A stretch of 14,968 nt of DNA from Spirochaetaceae bacterium (GCA_031267955.1 JAIRYB010000153.1:1-14968); one strand, 5' to 3'; counted from the stretch's first letter, positions 1 to 7,328 are shown. The notes: a model not told the origin generated them from the letters alone. Numbers and translations are program-made.

Positions 1-4
1 CCGC

Positions 5-33
5 TTGACATATTCTTCAAAAAAATCTAGGAT
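5..33 (+). promoter_or_regulatory. Candidate sigma-70 promoter for the rimP-nusA operon
   Basis: TTGACA at 5-10 matches the -35 consensus exactly. TAGGAT at 28-33 matches 4 of 6 bases of the -10 consensus, and the spacer is 17 bases. Transcription would start near base 40, ahead of the hairpin at 60-89 and the rimP ribosome binding site. A second TTGACA at 39-44 has no -10 partner at a proper distance. This is a consensus match only, and the sequence upstream of base 1 cannot be seen. Confidence 0.5.
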
Positions 34-59
34 ATTAGTTGACATTCGTAGATCAATTA

Positions 60-92
60 AAAAAAGGGTCGTTCGAGCGGCCCTTTTTTATT
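60..92 (+). terminator. Intrinsic terminator or attenuator in the rimP leader
   Basis: The arms GGGTCG (66-71) and CGGCCC (78-83) pair with one G-T wobble around the 6-base loop TTCGAG. The stem is extended by A60-A65 pairing with T84-T89, and the T-run is the terminator tail. It ends only 18 bases before the rimP start codon. If the promoter at 5-33 is real, the hairpin lies inside the operon leader and would act as an attenuator. Otherwise it terminates a gene to the left of the window. NusA is known to influence pausing and intrinsic termination, so feedback on its own operon is plausible but unproven. Confidence 0.65.
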
Positions 93-106
93 ATAAGGAT
101 GGATGC

Positions 107-586
107 GTGCGGTACACCCCCAGGGAAGCGGACCCGGTTTTTGACGCCATAGCGCCCGTGGTCCGGGGTTTGGGCATGTCCCTTGTGGAAGCGGCGGTTT
201 CCGGGCAGAAAGGGGCCCCAAGGGTCCGGGTAGTTATCTATAAAAGCGGCGGCGCGGGGGGCTTGCCGGGCGGGGCTGTTGGGGTGGATGATTGTTCCAG
301 GGTGCACCGCGCCATAGTCCCCCGGCTGGAACTGGCCTTTCCGGGGGAGGATATTTACCTGGAGGTTTCCTCTCCGGGCGTGGACCGGCTTATCAAGGAC
401 GGGGCCGAATTCGCCCATTATATCGGCCGGGGGCTGCGGTGCTACCGTACCGATACCGGCGGCTGGGATGCCGGCATACTTAAGGCGGCGGATGCGGAAA
501 AAATTACCCTTCAGGGGAAGGGCGAAACGATAGATTTGAATTTGAATATTATCGCCAAGGCAAAACTGGATCATTCGGTGGAATGA
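107..586 (+). CDS. rimP: Ribosome maturation factor RimP
   Basis: RimP binds free 30S subunits and is needed for their maturation in the cytoplasm. I chose the GTG at 107 because AAGGA (95-99) sits 7 bases before it; the frame is open further left to a TTG at 5, but that overlaps the promoter and terminator signals. The product is 159 residues, a normal family length. It shows the RimP N-terminal alpha/beta domain followed by the family signature V-SSPGVDRLI, around residues 86-95, leading into the C-terminal SH3-like barrel. A Gly-rich insert (GGAGGLPGG) lies in the loop before DDCSRVHRAI. The gene is first in the operon, 31 bases before nusA, the usual bacterial order. Confidence 0.93.
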   Translation: MRYTPREADPVFDAIAPVVRGLGMSLVEAAVSGQKGAPRVRVVIYKSGGAGGLPGGAVGVDDCSRVHRAIVPRLELAFPGEDIYLEVSSPGVDRLIKDGAEFAHYIGRGLRCYRTDTGGWDAGILKAADAEKITLQGKGETIDLNLNIIAKAKLDHSVE

Positions 587-617
587 TCCGCTGGCGTAAT
601 GACGGGAGGATAGAGCC

Positions 618-2129
618 GTGGGAACGGATATGTCGGAAGCGATTCACCAGCTGATTCACGATCGGGGAATTTCAGAGGAGCTGATTCTCAGAACCATTGA
701 GAACACCCTTGTCGCGGCATACAAACGCCGGTTCGGAAACGCCGACAACGCCATAGTCAGGTGGAACGACGACAACCGGGAAGTGTCGATTCACGCGAAA
801 AAAATCATAGTGGACGGGGTTTACGATCCGGTTTCGGAAATAGACCTTGAAGAGGCCCGGGAATTAAACCCCGAAGCCGAAATCGGGGACGAACTGCTCA
901 TCGAAGTTGACCCGAAAGATTTCGACCGGAGCTCGGTGCAAAGCGCCAAGCAGACCGCCCACCAGTCCATACGGGAAATCCAGAAAGACAGCCTCTATTC
1001 CGAGTACAAGGACAAGGTCGGGGAGATTATCATCGGCTATTACCAGCGGGAAAGGAACGGCACGATTTATGTCGATCTGGGAAAGATCGAGGGGATACTC
1101 CCCAAGAAGTACCAGTCGCCCCGCGAAGTGTACCATGTGAACGACCGCATCAAGGCGCTTATTACCGAGGTCAACAAGATCCCCGCCGGGCTTCAGATTG
1201 TGCTGTCCCGCACGCATACCGATTTTGTGCGGGCGATCTTTGAACTTGAAGTTCCGGAGATATACGACAAAACCGTGGAGATACACAAGATTGTCCGGGA
1301 GCCGGGTTACCGTACCAAACTGGCCGTTTATTCAAACCGCGAAGATGTGGATCCGGTCGGCGCCTGCGTGGGGCTTAAGGGGGTGCGCATCCAGGCGGTG
1401 ATCCGGGAGCTTGAAGGGGAAAAAATCGACATTTTAAAATACGATCCCGATCCCCGGCGTTTCATCAAAAACGCCCTGTCGCCCGCGGAAGTGCGGGACG
1501 TGGTCATTCTGGACGAAGGCAAACACCAGGCCCTGGCGGTTGTTACCGAATCGCAGCTTTCCCTGGCCATAGGCAAGCAGGGCCTCAATGTCAGGCTTGC
1601 CAACCGGCTTGTAGACTGGAATATTGACGTTAAGACCGACGCCCAGTTTGGGGAGATGGACATTTCCGCCGAGACCCGGCGGGCTGTGACCGAGCTTTTC
1701 GGGGACGCGGACGAATACGGGGAGGAGATTTCCCGCATCTCCGAACTTCCGGGCGTGGATACGGCTGTGGCCGCGGCGCTTTTGGAAAACGGAGTAGAAT
1801 ACATCGAAGATTTTCTTGCCATGGACGCCGACGGAATTGCCGCGCTCAAAGGGGTTACGGCGGAACAGCTTGATACATTAAGAAAAATTATCGAAGAATA
1901 TGTGGAAATTGTCGAGGAAGAAGAGGACGCCGGCGGGGCGGCGGAAGGCGCGGCGGAAGCGCCCCAGGCAGAAGCCGAATGGGCGGCTTCCGGCGAAGCG
2001 GCCGAACCTGAACCCGAAGCCGAGGAGATCGAGGAATACGAATGCCCGGAGTGCGGCGCGAAAATAACCCTGGATATGACAAACTGCCCGAATTGCGGCG
2101 TCGGGCTGAGTTTTGAATATGAGGAATAA
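618..2129 (+). CDS. nusA: Transcription elongation/termination factor NusA with C-terminal zinc ribbon
   Basis: NusA binds RNA polymerase and RNA and modulates pausing, termination and antitermination. The GTG start is favoured by GGGAGGA at 604-610, 7 bases upstream; an in-frame ATG at 630 is too far from it. Of 503 residues, about 1-130 form the RNA polymerase-binding domain and about 133-200 an S1 domain. Two KH domains follow, with GLKG near residue 253 and GKQG near 318. A helix-hairpin-helix region covers about 374-432 (ISELPGVDTAVAAALLENG). An Ala/Glu-rich acidic linker then leads to a four-cysteine ribbon with C476, C479, C490 and C493 (CPECG...CPNCG). That terminal ribbon is not part of the standard E. 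coli or Bacillus NusA layout. I see no YlxR or YlxQ gene between nusA and infB, unlike in Firmicutes. Confidence 0.96.
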   Translation: MGTDMSEAIHQLIHDRGISEELILRTIENTLVAAYKRRFGNADNAIVRWNDDNREVSIHAKKIIVDGVYDPVSEIDLEEARELNPEAEIGDELLIEVDPKDFDRSSVQSAKQTAHQSIREIQKDSLYSEYKDKVGEIIIGYYQRERNGTIYVDLGKIEGILPKKYQSPREVYHVNDRIKALITEVNKIPAGLQIVLSRTHTDFVRAIFELEVPEIYDKTVEIHKIVREPGYRTKLAVYSNREDVDPVGACVGLKGVRIQAVIRELEGEKIDILKYDPDPRRFIKNALSPAEVRDVVILDEGKHQALAVVTESQLSLAIGKQGLNVRLANRLVDWNIDVKTDAQFGEMDISAETRRAVTELFGDADEYGEEISRISELPGVDTAVAAALLENGVEYIEDFLAMDADGIAALKGVTAEQLDTLRKIIEEYVEIVEEEEDAGGAAEGAAEAPQAEAEWAASGEAAEPEPEAEEIEEYECPECGAKITLDMTNCPNCGVGLSFEYEE

Positions 2130-2138
2130 TGGCGGCGT

Positions 2139-2160
2139 CAAAAACCCCTTCGGGTTTTTG
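2139..2160 (+). terminator. Intrinsic terminator-like hairpin between nusA and infB
   Basis: CAAAAACCC (2139-2147) pairs perfectly with GGGTTTTTG (2152-2160), a 9-base-pair stem with loop CTTC. The five T residues are in the 3' arm and no longer T-run follows, so termination would probably be partial. It starts 10 bases after the nusA stop and ends 29 bases before the infB start. It may set the nusA to infB expression ratio or mark an RNA-processing site. Confidence 0.5.
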
Positions 2161-2189
2161 GATGTTCACATATAATACAAAGGTGGATC

Positions 2190-4901
2190 ATGGCTGAGGA
2201 ATTAGATAACACCCAGAAACCGAAAGTAGAACTTATCAAACGGCAAAAAGGCGAGGGCGAAAACCCCGGCGGCGTTAAAAGCGCGGCCGACAGTAACGGC
2301 AAGAATGTACCTGAAAGGCCCCGCAAAGTTATCGTCGTTAAAAAGAAGGCGCCTGCCGCGCCTGTGTCTCCGGTACCTGCGTCTCCCGCGCCCGCATCTC
2401 CCTCGGCGGGACCGGCAAAGAAGCCTCAGCCCAAGGTAGTAGTTTCCAGAAGCGTCGGCAAAAACGACATCGCGCCCCGTGACGCTGTTCCCCGGGACGA
2501 GCCGGAAACTGCGGCCGCCGTTCAGGGCGCAGTCGCGAAAACAGATTCCGCCCCGGTATCCGATACCGGGCAGCAGGTAAAAAAGCCGGCGGAAGAAGGC
2601 GGCGCCCCGCCCCAGCATACCGGGGAACGGAAAGCGGTCTCGCTGCCCGCCACCCAGCGCCCGGCCCTTGCCGCGGGCAAGGTAAGGGGCCGCCTTGTCG
2701 GGCCCAGGCCCGTGCGGGAAGACGGCAAGGGAGCCGCTGTTTTTACGCCGCGCCCCACGACGGCTGCGGGCAGGGTAGCCGGCCGCCCGGTGGGGAACCG
2801 GCCCGGCGGCGAAGGCGGGTTTTCCAGCAGGCCCGGCGATCGCCCCGGAGTTCCCGGCAGGCCGGGCGGTTTCGGCGGGCAGTACGGCGCCGGGAGAAGC
2901 GGCGCCCCGGGCCCCGGCAACAGGCCGGGCGGTTTTAGGCCGCGCCCCGGAGTTCCCGGCAGGCCGGGCAGCCCCCGCCCCGGAACGGGAAATCTGCCCC
3001 CGCCGGGAACCTCGCCGATCGATGGCGGCAAAGGCCCGGCGAAAAAGACCTTCAAGGCCAAGAAATCCGTTTACCAGCACAGGCAGCACGAGATGGCGGA
3101 GAAACTCCTCCAGACCAAGAAAAAAATATCCTCGACAGCCAACCCGGTCCCCAAATCCATCGACATAATGGAAGTTGTATCAGTATCCGAGCTTGCGAAA
3201 AAGATGAATCTCAAGGCTTCGGACCTGATACAGAAACTTATGAGCATGGGTATGATGGTTACCATCAACCAGCAGATAGACGCGGAAACGGCCACCATCC
3301 TGGCCGCGGAATTCGGCGCGGATGTGAAGATTGTAAGCCTTTACGAAGAGACGGTAATCGAAAGCGCTGCGGACGATGCCGCGTCACTCGCGCCCCGCCC
3401 GCCGGTAGTAACCGTGATGGGCCATGTCGATCACGGCAAGACCAAGCTACTTGACGCCATCCGCAGCGCGGATGTGGTGGCCGGGGAATTCGGCGGCATC
3501 ACCCAGCATATAGGCGCCTATATGGTGGACACCCCCCAGGGCAGCATTACCTTCCTCGATACGCCCGGCCACGAGGCGTTTACCCGCATGAGGGCAAGGG
3601 GCGCGCAGGTTACCGACATTGTCGTGCTGGTTGTCGCCGCCGATGACGGGGTCATGCCGCAGACCGTGGAGGCCATCAATCACGCCAAAGAGGCGGACGT
3701 GCCCATCATAGTCGCGGTGAATAAAATGGACAAGCCGGAGGCCAACCCCGACCGGGTAAAGACCCAGCTTTCAGAGCATCAGCTTATCCCCGAAGAATGG
3801 GGGGGGCAGACCATGTTTGTGGAACTATCGGCCCTTAGGAAGGAAGGCATAGACAAGCTGATAGAGGCGATACTGCTGGAGGCCGAGATTCTCGACCTGA
3901 AGGCGAATTACAACCACAGCGCCGAGGGGAAGATCCTGGAGGCGCGCATCGATCACGGCAGGGGCATTGTCGCCACAGTGCTGGTAGAAAGGGGGACCCT
4001 CCGTATCGGCGATTCCTTTGTGGCCGGTATATGGCCCGGAAAGGTAAGGGCGCTTTTCAACGACAAGGGGGAAAAAGTTACCGAGGCTACGCCTTCGATG
4101 CCGGTGGAAGTGCTGGGGTTTGAGGGAGGCCCCAATGCCGGGGAGCCGCTCCAGGTGGTGGACGATGAAAGAGTGGCCAGGGGGATTTCCTCGAAACGGC
4201 AGGAACTCAAGCGTTTCGAAGACGCCAAGAATATCAGGAAAATCACGCTGGACAACCTCCGCGATACGATTAACGAAGGGACTATCCAGGAACTCAAGGT
4301 CATTATCAAGTCCGACGTGCAGGGTTCCGCGGAGGCCCTCCGTTCCAGCCTTGAAAAGCTTTCCACCGCCGAGGTGCGGCTCCACGTTATCCAAGCCCTT
4401 CCCGGCGCGATCAACGAGGGGGATGTCGACCTTGCCATCGCGTCCAACGCCATCATTATCGGTTTCAACGTGCGGCCGGTGCCGAAGGCGAAAATGCTCG
4501 CGGATCAGGAAAAGGTAGACATACGCAAGTACAATGTCATTTACAAGGCCGTAGAGGAGATTCAGCAGGCCATGGAAGGCATGCTCAAGCCCGATACCAG
4601 GGAAGAAGTCATAGCCACCGTGGAAGTGCGGAATACTTTCAAAGTACCCAAAGCCGGTACCATCGCGGGCTGTTATGTTCTTACCGGCACGGTCAAGCGC
4701 AGCGCCAGGGTTAATGTCATCCGGGAAGAAATTGTCATTTATACCGGCAAGATAGCGTCCCTGCGCCGCTTCAAGGACGACGCGCGGGAAGTGGCCGCGG
4801 GTTACGAATGCGGCATGGGTATTGACGGTTTCGACAGCATCCAGGTAGGGGATCAGCTTGAGGTGTTCGAAATCGTAGAGGTTGCCCGCAAACTGGCTTA
4901 A
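2190..4901 (+). CDS. infB: Translation initiation factor IF-2
   Basis: IF2 is the GTPase that places initiator tRNA on the 30S subunit and promotes subunit joining. The ATG at 2190 follows AAAGGTGG at 2179-2186. The product has 903 residues. Residues about 30-290 are low-complexity, first Pro/Ala-rich and then Gly/Arg/Pro-rich (GRPG, NRPGG and PGVPGRPG motifs). The IF2_N helical domain lies at about 330-382 (VSELAKKMNLKASDLIQKL). The GTPase domain carries all key motifs: G1 GHVDHGKT at 411-418, switch GGITQ, G3 DTPGH at 457-461, G4 NKMD at 511-514, and G5 SAL. Domains II, III and the C-terminal fMet-tRNA-binding barrel follow, complete to the end. No internal start with a good ribosome binding site was seen. 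Its stop lies 1 base before rbfA. Confidence 0.98.
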   Translation: MAEELDNTQKPKVELIKRQKGEGENPGGVKSAADSNGKNVPERPRKVIVVKKKAPAAPVSPVPASPAPASPSAGPAKKPQPKVVVSRSVGKNDIAPRDAVPRDEPETAAAVQGAVAKTDSAPVSDTGQQVKKPAEEGGAPPQHTGERKAVSLPATQRPALAAGKVRGRLVGPRPVREDGKGAAVFTPRPTTAAGRVAGRPVGNRPGGEGGFSSRPGDRPGVPGRPGGFGGQYGAGRSGAPGPGNRPGGFRPRPGVPGRPGSPRPGTGNLPPPGTSPIDGGKGPAKKTFKAKKSVYQHRQHEMAEKLLQTKKKISSTANPVPKSIDIMEVVSVSELAKKMNLKASDLIQKLMSMGMMVTINQQIDAETATILAAEFGADVKIVSLYEETVIESAADDAASLAPRPPVVTVMGHVDHGKTKLLDAIRSADVVAGEFGGITQHIGAYMVDTPQGSITFLDTPGHEAFTRMRARGAQVTDIVVLVVAADDGVMPQTVEAINHAKEADVPIIVAVNKMDKPEANPDRVKTQLSEHQLIPEEWGGQTMFVELSALRKEGIDKLIEAILLEAEILDLKANYNHSAEGKILEARIDHGRGIVATVLVERGTLRIGDSFVAGIWPGKVRALFNDKGEKVTEATPSMPVEVLGFEGGPNAGEPLQVVDDERVARGISSKRQELKRFEDAKNIRKITLDNLRDTINEGTIQELKVIIKSDVQGSAEALRSSLEKLSTAEVRLHVIQALPGAINEGDVDLAIASNAIIIGFNVRPVPKAKMLADQEKVDIRKYNVIYKAVEEIQQAMEGMLKPDTREEVIATVEVRNTFKVPKAGTIAGCYVLTGTVKRSARVNVIREEIVIYTGKIASLRRFKDDAREVAAGYECGMGIDGFDSIQVGDQLEVFEIVEVARKLA
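2841..2969 (+). repeat. In-frame direct repeat within the IF2 low-complexity tail
   Basis: A 27-base block at 2841-2867 recurs identically at 2943-2969, offset by 102 bases (34 codons). Both copies encode RPGVPGRPG in frame. A shorter related block (CAGGCCGGGCGGTTT) occurs at 2858-2872 and 2921-2935. Identity at the DNA level, not just the protein level, suggests recent duplication or slippage in a disordered tail rather than selection on codons. Confidence 0.8.
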
Positions 4902-4902
4902 A

Positions 4903-5262
4903 ATGGGTGAATACAGGATTGAGCGGGTAGGGCACTTGATGCAGGAAAAGCTCGGCGCCCTGATTGTGCAGGGAAAGATAAAAGACCCGCGCGTCGACAG
5001 TTTCCTGTCGGTAACGCGGGTCGAAGTATCCCGCGATCTTTCCTTTGCCGATGTATATGTATCGAGTTTTAAATCTCCCAAGTCGCTCGCCACGGGCCTG
5101 GCGGGCCTGCGGAGCGCTGCGGGCTTTATCCAGTCGCAGCTTGCCCGGGAAATACGCCTGCGGCAGACGCCGAAACTGCGTTTCTTCGAAGACGCCGGAT
5201 TCCGGGAGGCTTTTGATCTGATTAAAAAAATCGAGGAACTGTCCCGCAATGGGGGAGCGTAA
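4903..5262 (+). CDS. rbfA: Ribosome-binding factor A
   Basis: RbfA is a KH-fold 30S assembly factor that acts near the 5' helix of 16S rRNA during late maturation. The chosen ATG at 4903 begins MGEYRIERVGHLMQEKLGAL, the expected family N-terminus, 1 base after the infB stop. A TTG at 4882 would extend it by 7 residues inside infB and is less likely. The product has 119 residues, normal for the family, and shows the conserved core VEVSRDLSFADVYVSS, then AAGFIQSQLAREIRLRQTP-LRF. A weak AGAGG at 4877-4881 is 21 bases upstream, so translation probably depends on coupling to infB. The end overlaps truB by 14 bases. Confidence 0.93.
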   Translation: MGEYRIERVGHLMQEKLGALIVQGKIKDPRVDSFLSVTRVEVSRDLSFADVYVSSFKSPKSLATGLAGLRSAAGFIQSQLAREIRLRQTPKLRFFEDAGFREAFDLIKKIEELSRNGGA

Positions 5263-6172
5263 AGAGCCGGGTGTTTCGGGGCTTGTGCTGCTCGGCAAAC
5301 AGCCGGGCCTTACCTCTTTCCAGGCGCTGAACCAGGTAAAGAAAATTTTTTCTACCGGCAAGGTCGGGCATACCGGCACCCTCGATAAATTCGCGTCGGG
5401 CCTGCTTTTGGTCCTTGTCGGCCGGGCGGTAAAACTTTCCCCCTGGTTTTCCTCCTGCGACAAATACTACTCGGCCCGTATCCGTTTCGGGTTTGAAACC
5501 GCCACGCTTGACCCGGAAGGGGAAACGGTAGCCGAAGCCCCCCTGCCGGGCCGGGAAGCCCTGGAAGAGGCCCTCCTTAAATTCCGGGGGGATATACTCC
5601 AGGCCCCTCCCGCTTATTCGGCTATTCATGTAAACGGCGTCCGCTCTTATGAGCTGGCGCGGTCCGGCGTCCGTGTGGAGCCGGAAAAGAGGCCGGTGAC
5701 GATTTACAGCCTGGACCTCGATTCATGGGACCCGCCTTTTGCGCAAATCAGGGTCCGCTGTTCAAAGGGCGCCTATATCCGCTCGCTTGCCCGCGACATT
5801 GCGCTTGAAGCCGGTTCGCGCGCCCACCTTGCGAACCTGGAACGCACGGGGATTTCCCTTTTTAAGCTTGAAGACGCCGTCACGCCGGAAAATTTAGACG
5901 AAGATGCCCTGAAGCCCATAAGCCCCGCTGTTTTCCGGGCGTTGAAACTGCCGGCACTTGAGGCGGACGGCAAGACCGCCGCTTCCCTTGCCCAGGGCAG
6001 GGCAATCGAGCCCCTTGCGGGCGGCCTGCGTTTTTCCGGCGGCGCGGAACTGCCGGCGCAGGGCATAACTGAAAGCGCCGCCGGGGTTTTTGACGGGGAC
6101 GGTAACTTTATCGCGGTAATCACGCGGGAAAACGGCCGCTGGGCCTACGGGTATGTCTATGCGCGTGGTTGA
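5249..6172 (+). CDS. truB: tRNA pseudouridine(55) synthase TruB
   Basis: TruB converts U55 in the tRNA T-loop to pseudouridine and also has tRNA chaperone activity. Of 307 residues, the N-terminal part shows the family motifs: GLVLLGKQPGLTSF, then GHTGTLDKFASGLL with catalytic Asp46. RCSKGAYIRSLARDIA, near residue 171, completes the active-site region. A short C-terminal segment, from about residue 230 to the end, is in the place of the PUA-like domain. The ATG at 5249 overlaps the rbfA end by 14 bases; GAGG at 5233-5236 is 12 bases upstream. The 3' end overlaps ribF by 20 bases. Confidence 0.95.
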   Translation: MGERKEPGVSGLVLLGKQPGLTSFQALNQVKKIFSTGKVGHTGTLDKFASGLLLVLVGRAVKLSPWFSSCDKYYSARIRFGFETATLDPEGETVAEAPLPGREALEEALLKFRGDILQAPPAYSAIHVNGVRSYELARSGVRVEPEKRPVTIYSLDLDSWDPPFAQIRVRCSKGAYIRSLARDIALEAGSRAHLANLERTGISLFKLEDAVTPENLDEDALKPISPAVFRALKLPALEADGKTAASLAQGRAIEPLAGGLRFSGGAELPAQGITESAAGVFDGDGNFIAVITRENGRWAYGYVYARG

Positions 6173-6944
6173 ATGGCCCGCATTGGAGGCGGAGGAAGGG
6201 CCACCCCGGGCTTCCGCGATTACTATCGGGGTTTTTGACGGAATCCACCGGGGCCACCAGGAGCTTATCGGGAGAATCACCGCAAAAAACGGTGAATTTA
6301 TTTCCACGATCATCACTTTCAGGAAAAATCCCAAGGAATTCCTCGGGAAAAAAGGTTTCAAGGGGGATATTCTCAGCCTGGGCCAAAAACTTGCGATCTT
6401 CGAGCGCCTTTCCGTTGCCCGGGTTGTCCTGATTGACTTTTCCGAAAATTTCAGTAAACTGAGCGGGAAGGAATTTCTCGGCCTTGTGCGGGATCGCCTT
6501 AATCCGGGTTTTGTCGTTCTGGGAAGTAATTTCCGTTGCGGCTACCGGGGCGCTACCGACGCGGCGCGTTTCAGGGCGCTTTACCGGAGGGCGGGAATCC
6601 CCGTCGAGCTAGTCCCGCCGGTGCTTGAGGGCGGGCGCCCGGTTAGCTCAAGCCGGATACGGGGCGCTATAGCGGCCGGGGATTTTTCCGCCGCGGCGCG
6701 GCTTTTGGGCAGGAACCTTGAGTTTGATCTGTCGCCCCTTGCCGGGGAACTCCGGGAAGGCGGCAATTTCTACCGGACAGCCCCGCTGCGGCGTATTATG
6801 CCCGGGCAGGGAAGCTATCCGGCATTGCTGCGCGGTAATGGAAAGGCCGGCGCGGTAAAAGCCGTTGTTGTTGTTTCAAAAGACGGTATCCTTGTCCCCT
6901 TGCCGGGGGAAGGGGAAGCGCCTTGCTGTATTGAATTTATTTAA
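6153..6944 (+). CDS. ribF: RibF-type FAD synthetase lacking a recognisable riboflavin kinase domain
   Basis: RibF proteins usually join an N-terminal FMN adenylyltransferase to a C-terminal riboflavin kinase. The N-terminal half is well preserved: TIGVFDGIHRGHQELI with HxGH at residues 32-35, ITFRKNP, LGSNFRCGYRG, and SSSRIRGAI at 165-173. After LLGRNLEF, near residue 188, only about 75 residues remain. They lack the PTAN nucleotide-binding motif and the usual kinase Glu motif; IMPGQGSYPALL vaguely recalls one strand of the kinase barrel. The total is 263 residues against roughly 300-315 for bifunctional RibF. Starts at 6153 (ATG) or 6159 (ATG) are both possible, inside truB and without a strong ribosome binding site, so coupling to truB is likely. 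Kinase loss is my reading from motifs, not a structural alignment. Confidence 0.85.
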   Translation: MSMRVVEWPALEAEEGPPRASAITIGVFDGIHRGHQELIGRITAKNGEFISTIITFRKNPKEFLGKKGFKGDILSLGQKLAIFERLSVARVVLIDFSENFSKLSGKEFLGLVRDRLNPGFVVLGSNFRCGYRGATDAARFRALYRRAGIPVELVPPVLEGGRPVSSSRIRGAIAAGDFSAAARLLGRNLEFDLSPLAGELREGGNFYRTAPLRRIMPGQGSYPALLRGNGKAGAVKAVVVVSKDGILVPLPGEGEAPCCIEFI

Positions 6945-6951
6945 AGCGGTT

Positions 6952-7036
6952 CCAAAATATCGGATTTTGGGGCCGGCTTTAAGGCCCTGTACGGGCCTTC
7001 CGCCCCGGACGGGGCGTTATCCGGGTTTTCAAGGAG
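6952..7036 (+). promoter_or_regulatory. Structured leader upstream of rpsO, candidate S15 autoregulatory element
   Basis: The 99-base gap between ribF and rpsO holds three consecutive hairpins. The first is CCAAAAT/ATTTTGG (6952-6958 with 6964-6970). The second is AAGGCCC/GGGCCTT (6981-6987 with 6993-6999). The third is CGCCCC/GGGGCG (7001-7006 with 7011-7016). GGGCC at 6970-6974 can alternatively pair with GGCCC at 6983-6987, which excludes hairpin 2. CCGGA at 7005-7009 is complementary to TCCGG at 7020-7024, just before AAGGAG at 7031-7036, which would permit a pseudoknot next to the ribosome binding site. S15 is known to repress its own mRNA through structurally diverse leaders in several bacterial groups; its use here is inference. 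None of the hairpins has a proper T-run. Confidence 0.5.
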
Positions 7037-7043
7037 TGTATAT

Positions 7044-7313
7044 ATGGCTTTAGACAAAGATCAAGTGACTTCCGTTGTAACAAAGTTCGGCAAAAGCGGG
7101 AAAGATACCGGCGCGTCGGAAGTCCAGGTTGCGCTGCTGACCGAGCGGATTAACCAGCTTACGGGCCACTGCAAGCAATTCAAAAAAGACAAATCCAGCC
7201 AGCGGGGTTTATTGATTCTGGTAGGAAAGCGGCGCCGCATATTGAAATATTTACAGCGGACGAATCTCGAAAAATACCGGTCCCTGATCAAGGAACTGGG
7301 TTTGCGCAAATAG
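7044..7313 (+). CDS. rpsO: 30S ribosomal protein S15
   Basis: S15 is a primary 16S rRNA-binding protein that organises the central domain of the 30S subunit. The ATG at 7044 follows a strong AAGGAG at 7031-7036. The 89 residues match the family length and the four-helix layout, with GASEVQVALLTERINQLTGH, then KDKSSQRGLLILVGKRRRILKYL, which carries the rRNA-contacting His, Asp and Ser positions. Only 15 bases separate it from pnp, so there is no room for the large processed spacer seen between these genes in E. coli. Control is more likely through the structured leader upstream. Confidence 0.98.
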   Translation: MALDKDQVTSVVTKFGKSGKDTGASEVQVALLTERINQLTGHCKQFKKDKSSQRGLLILVGKRRRILKYLQRTNLEKYRSLIKELGLRK

Positions 7314-7328
7314 CGCGAAAAGGAAAAA

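Noticed and set aside
66..83. TTCGAG loop resembling a tRNA T-arm, suggesting the 3' end of a tRNA gene
   Set aside because: The loop has 6 rather than 7 bases, the flanks are A- and T-runs, and there is no acceptor stem or CCA. It fits a terminator hairpin better.
2171..2176. Perfect TATAAT between nusA and infB as an infB promoter
   Set aside because: No acceptable -35 lies 16-18 bases upstream, and the start point near 2183 would fall inside the infB ribosome binding site at 2179-2186.
3825..5249. 474-residue minus-strand frame opposite infB and rbfA
   Set aside because: It lies opposite two certain genes, its protein is unlike any family I know, and long antisense frames are common in GC-rich genes with biased third positions.
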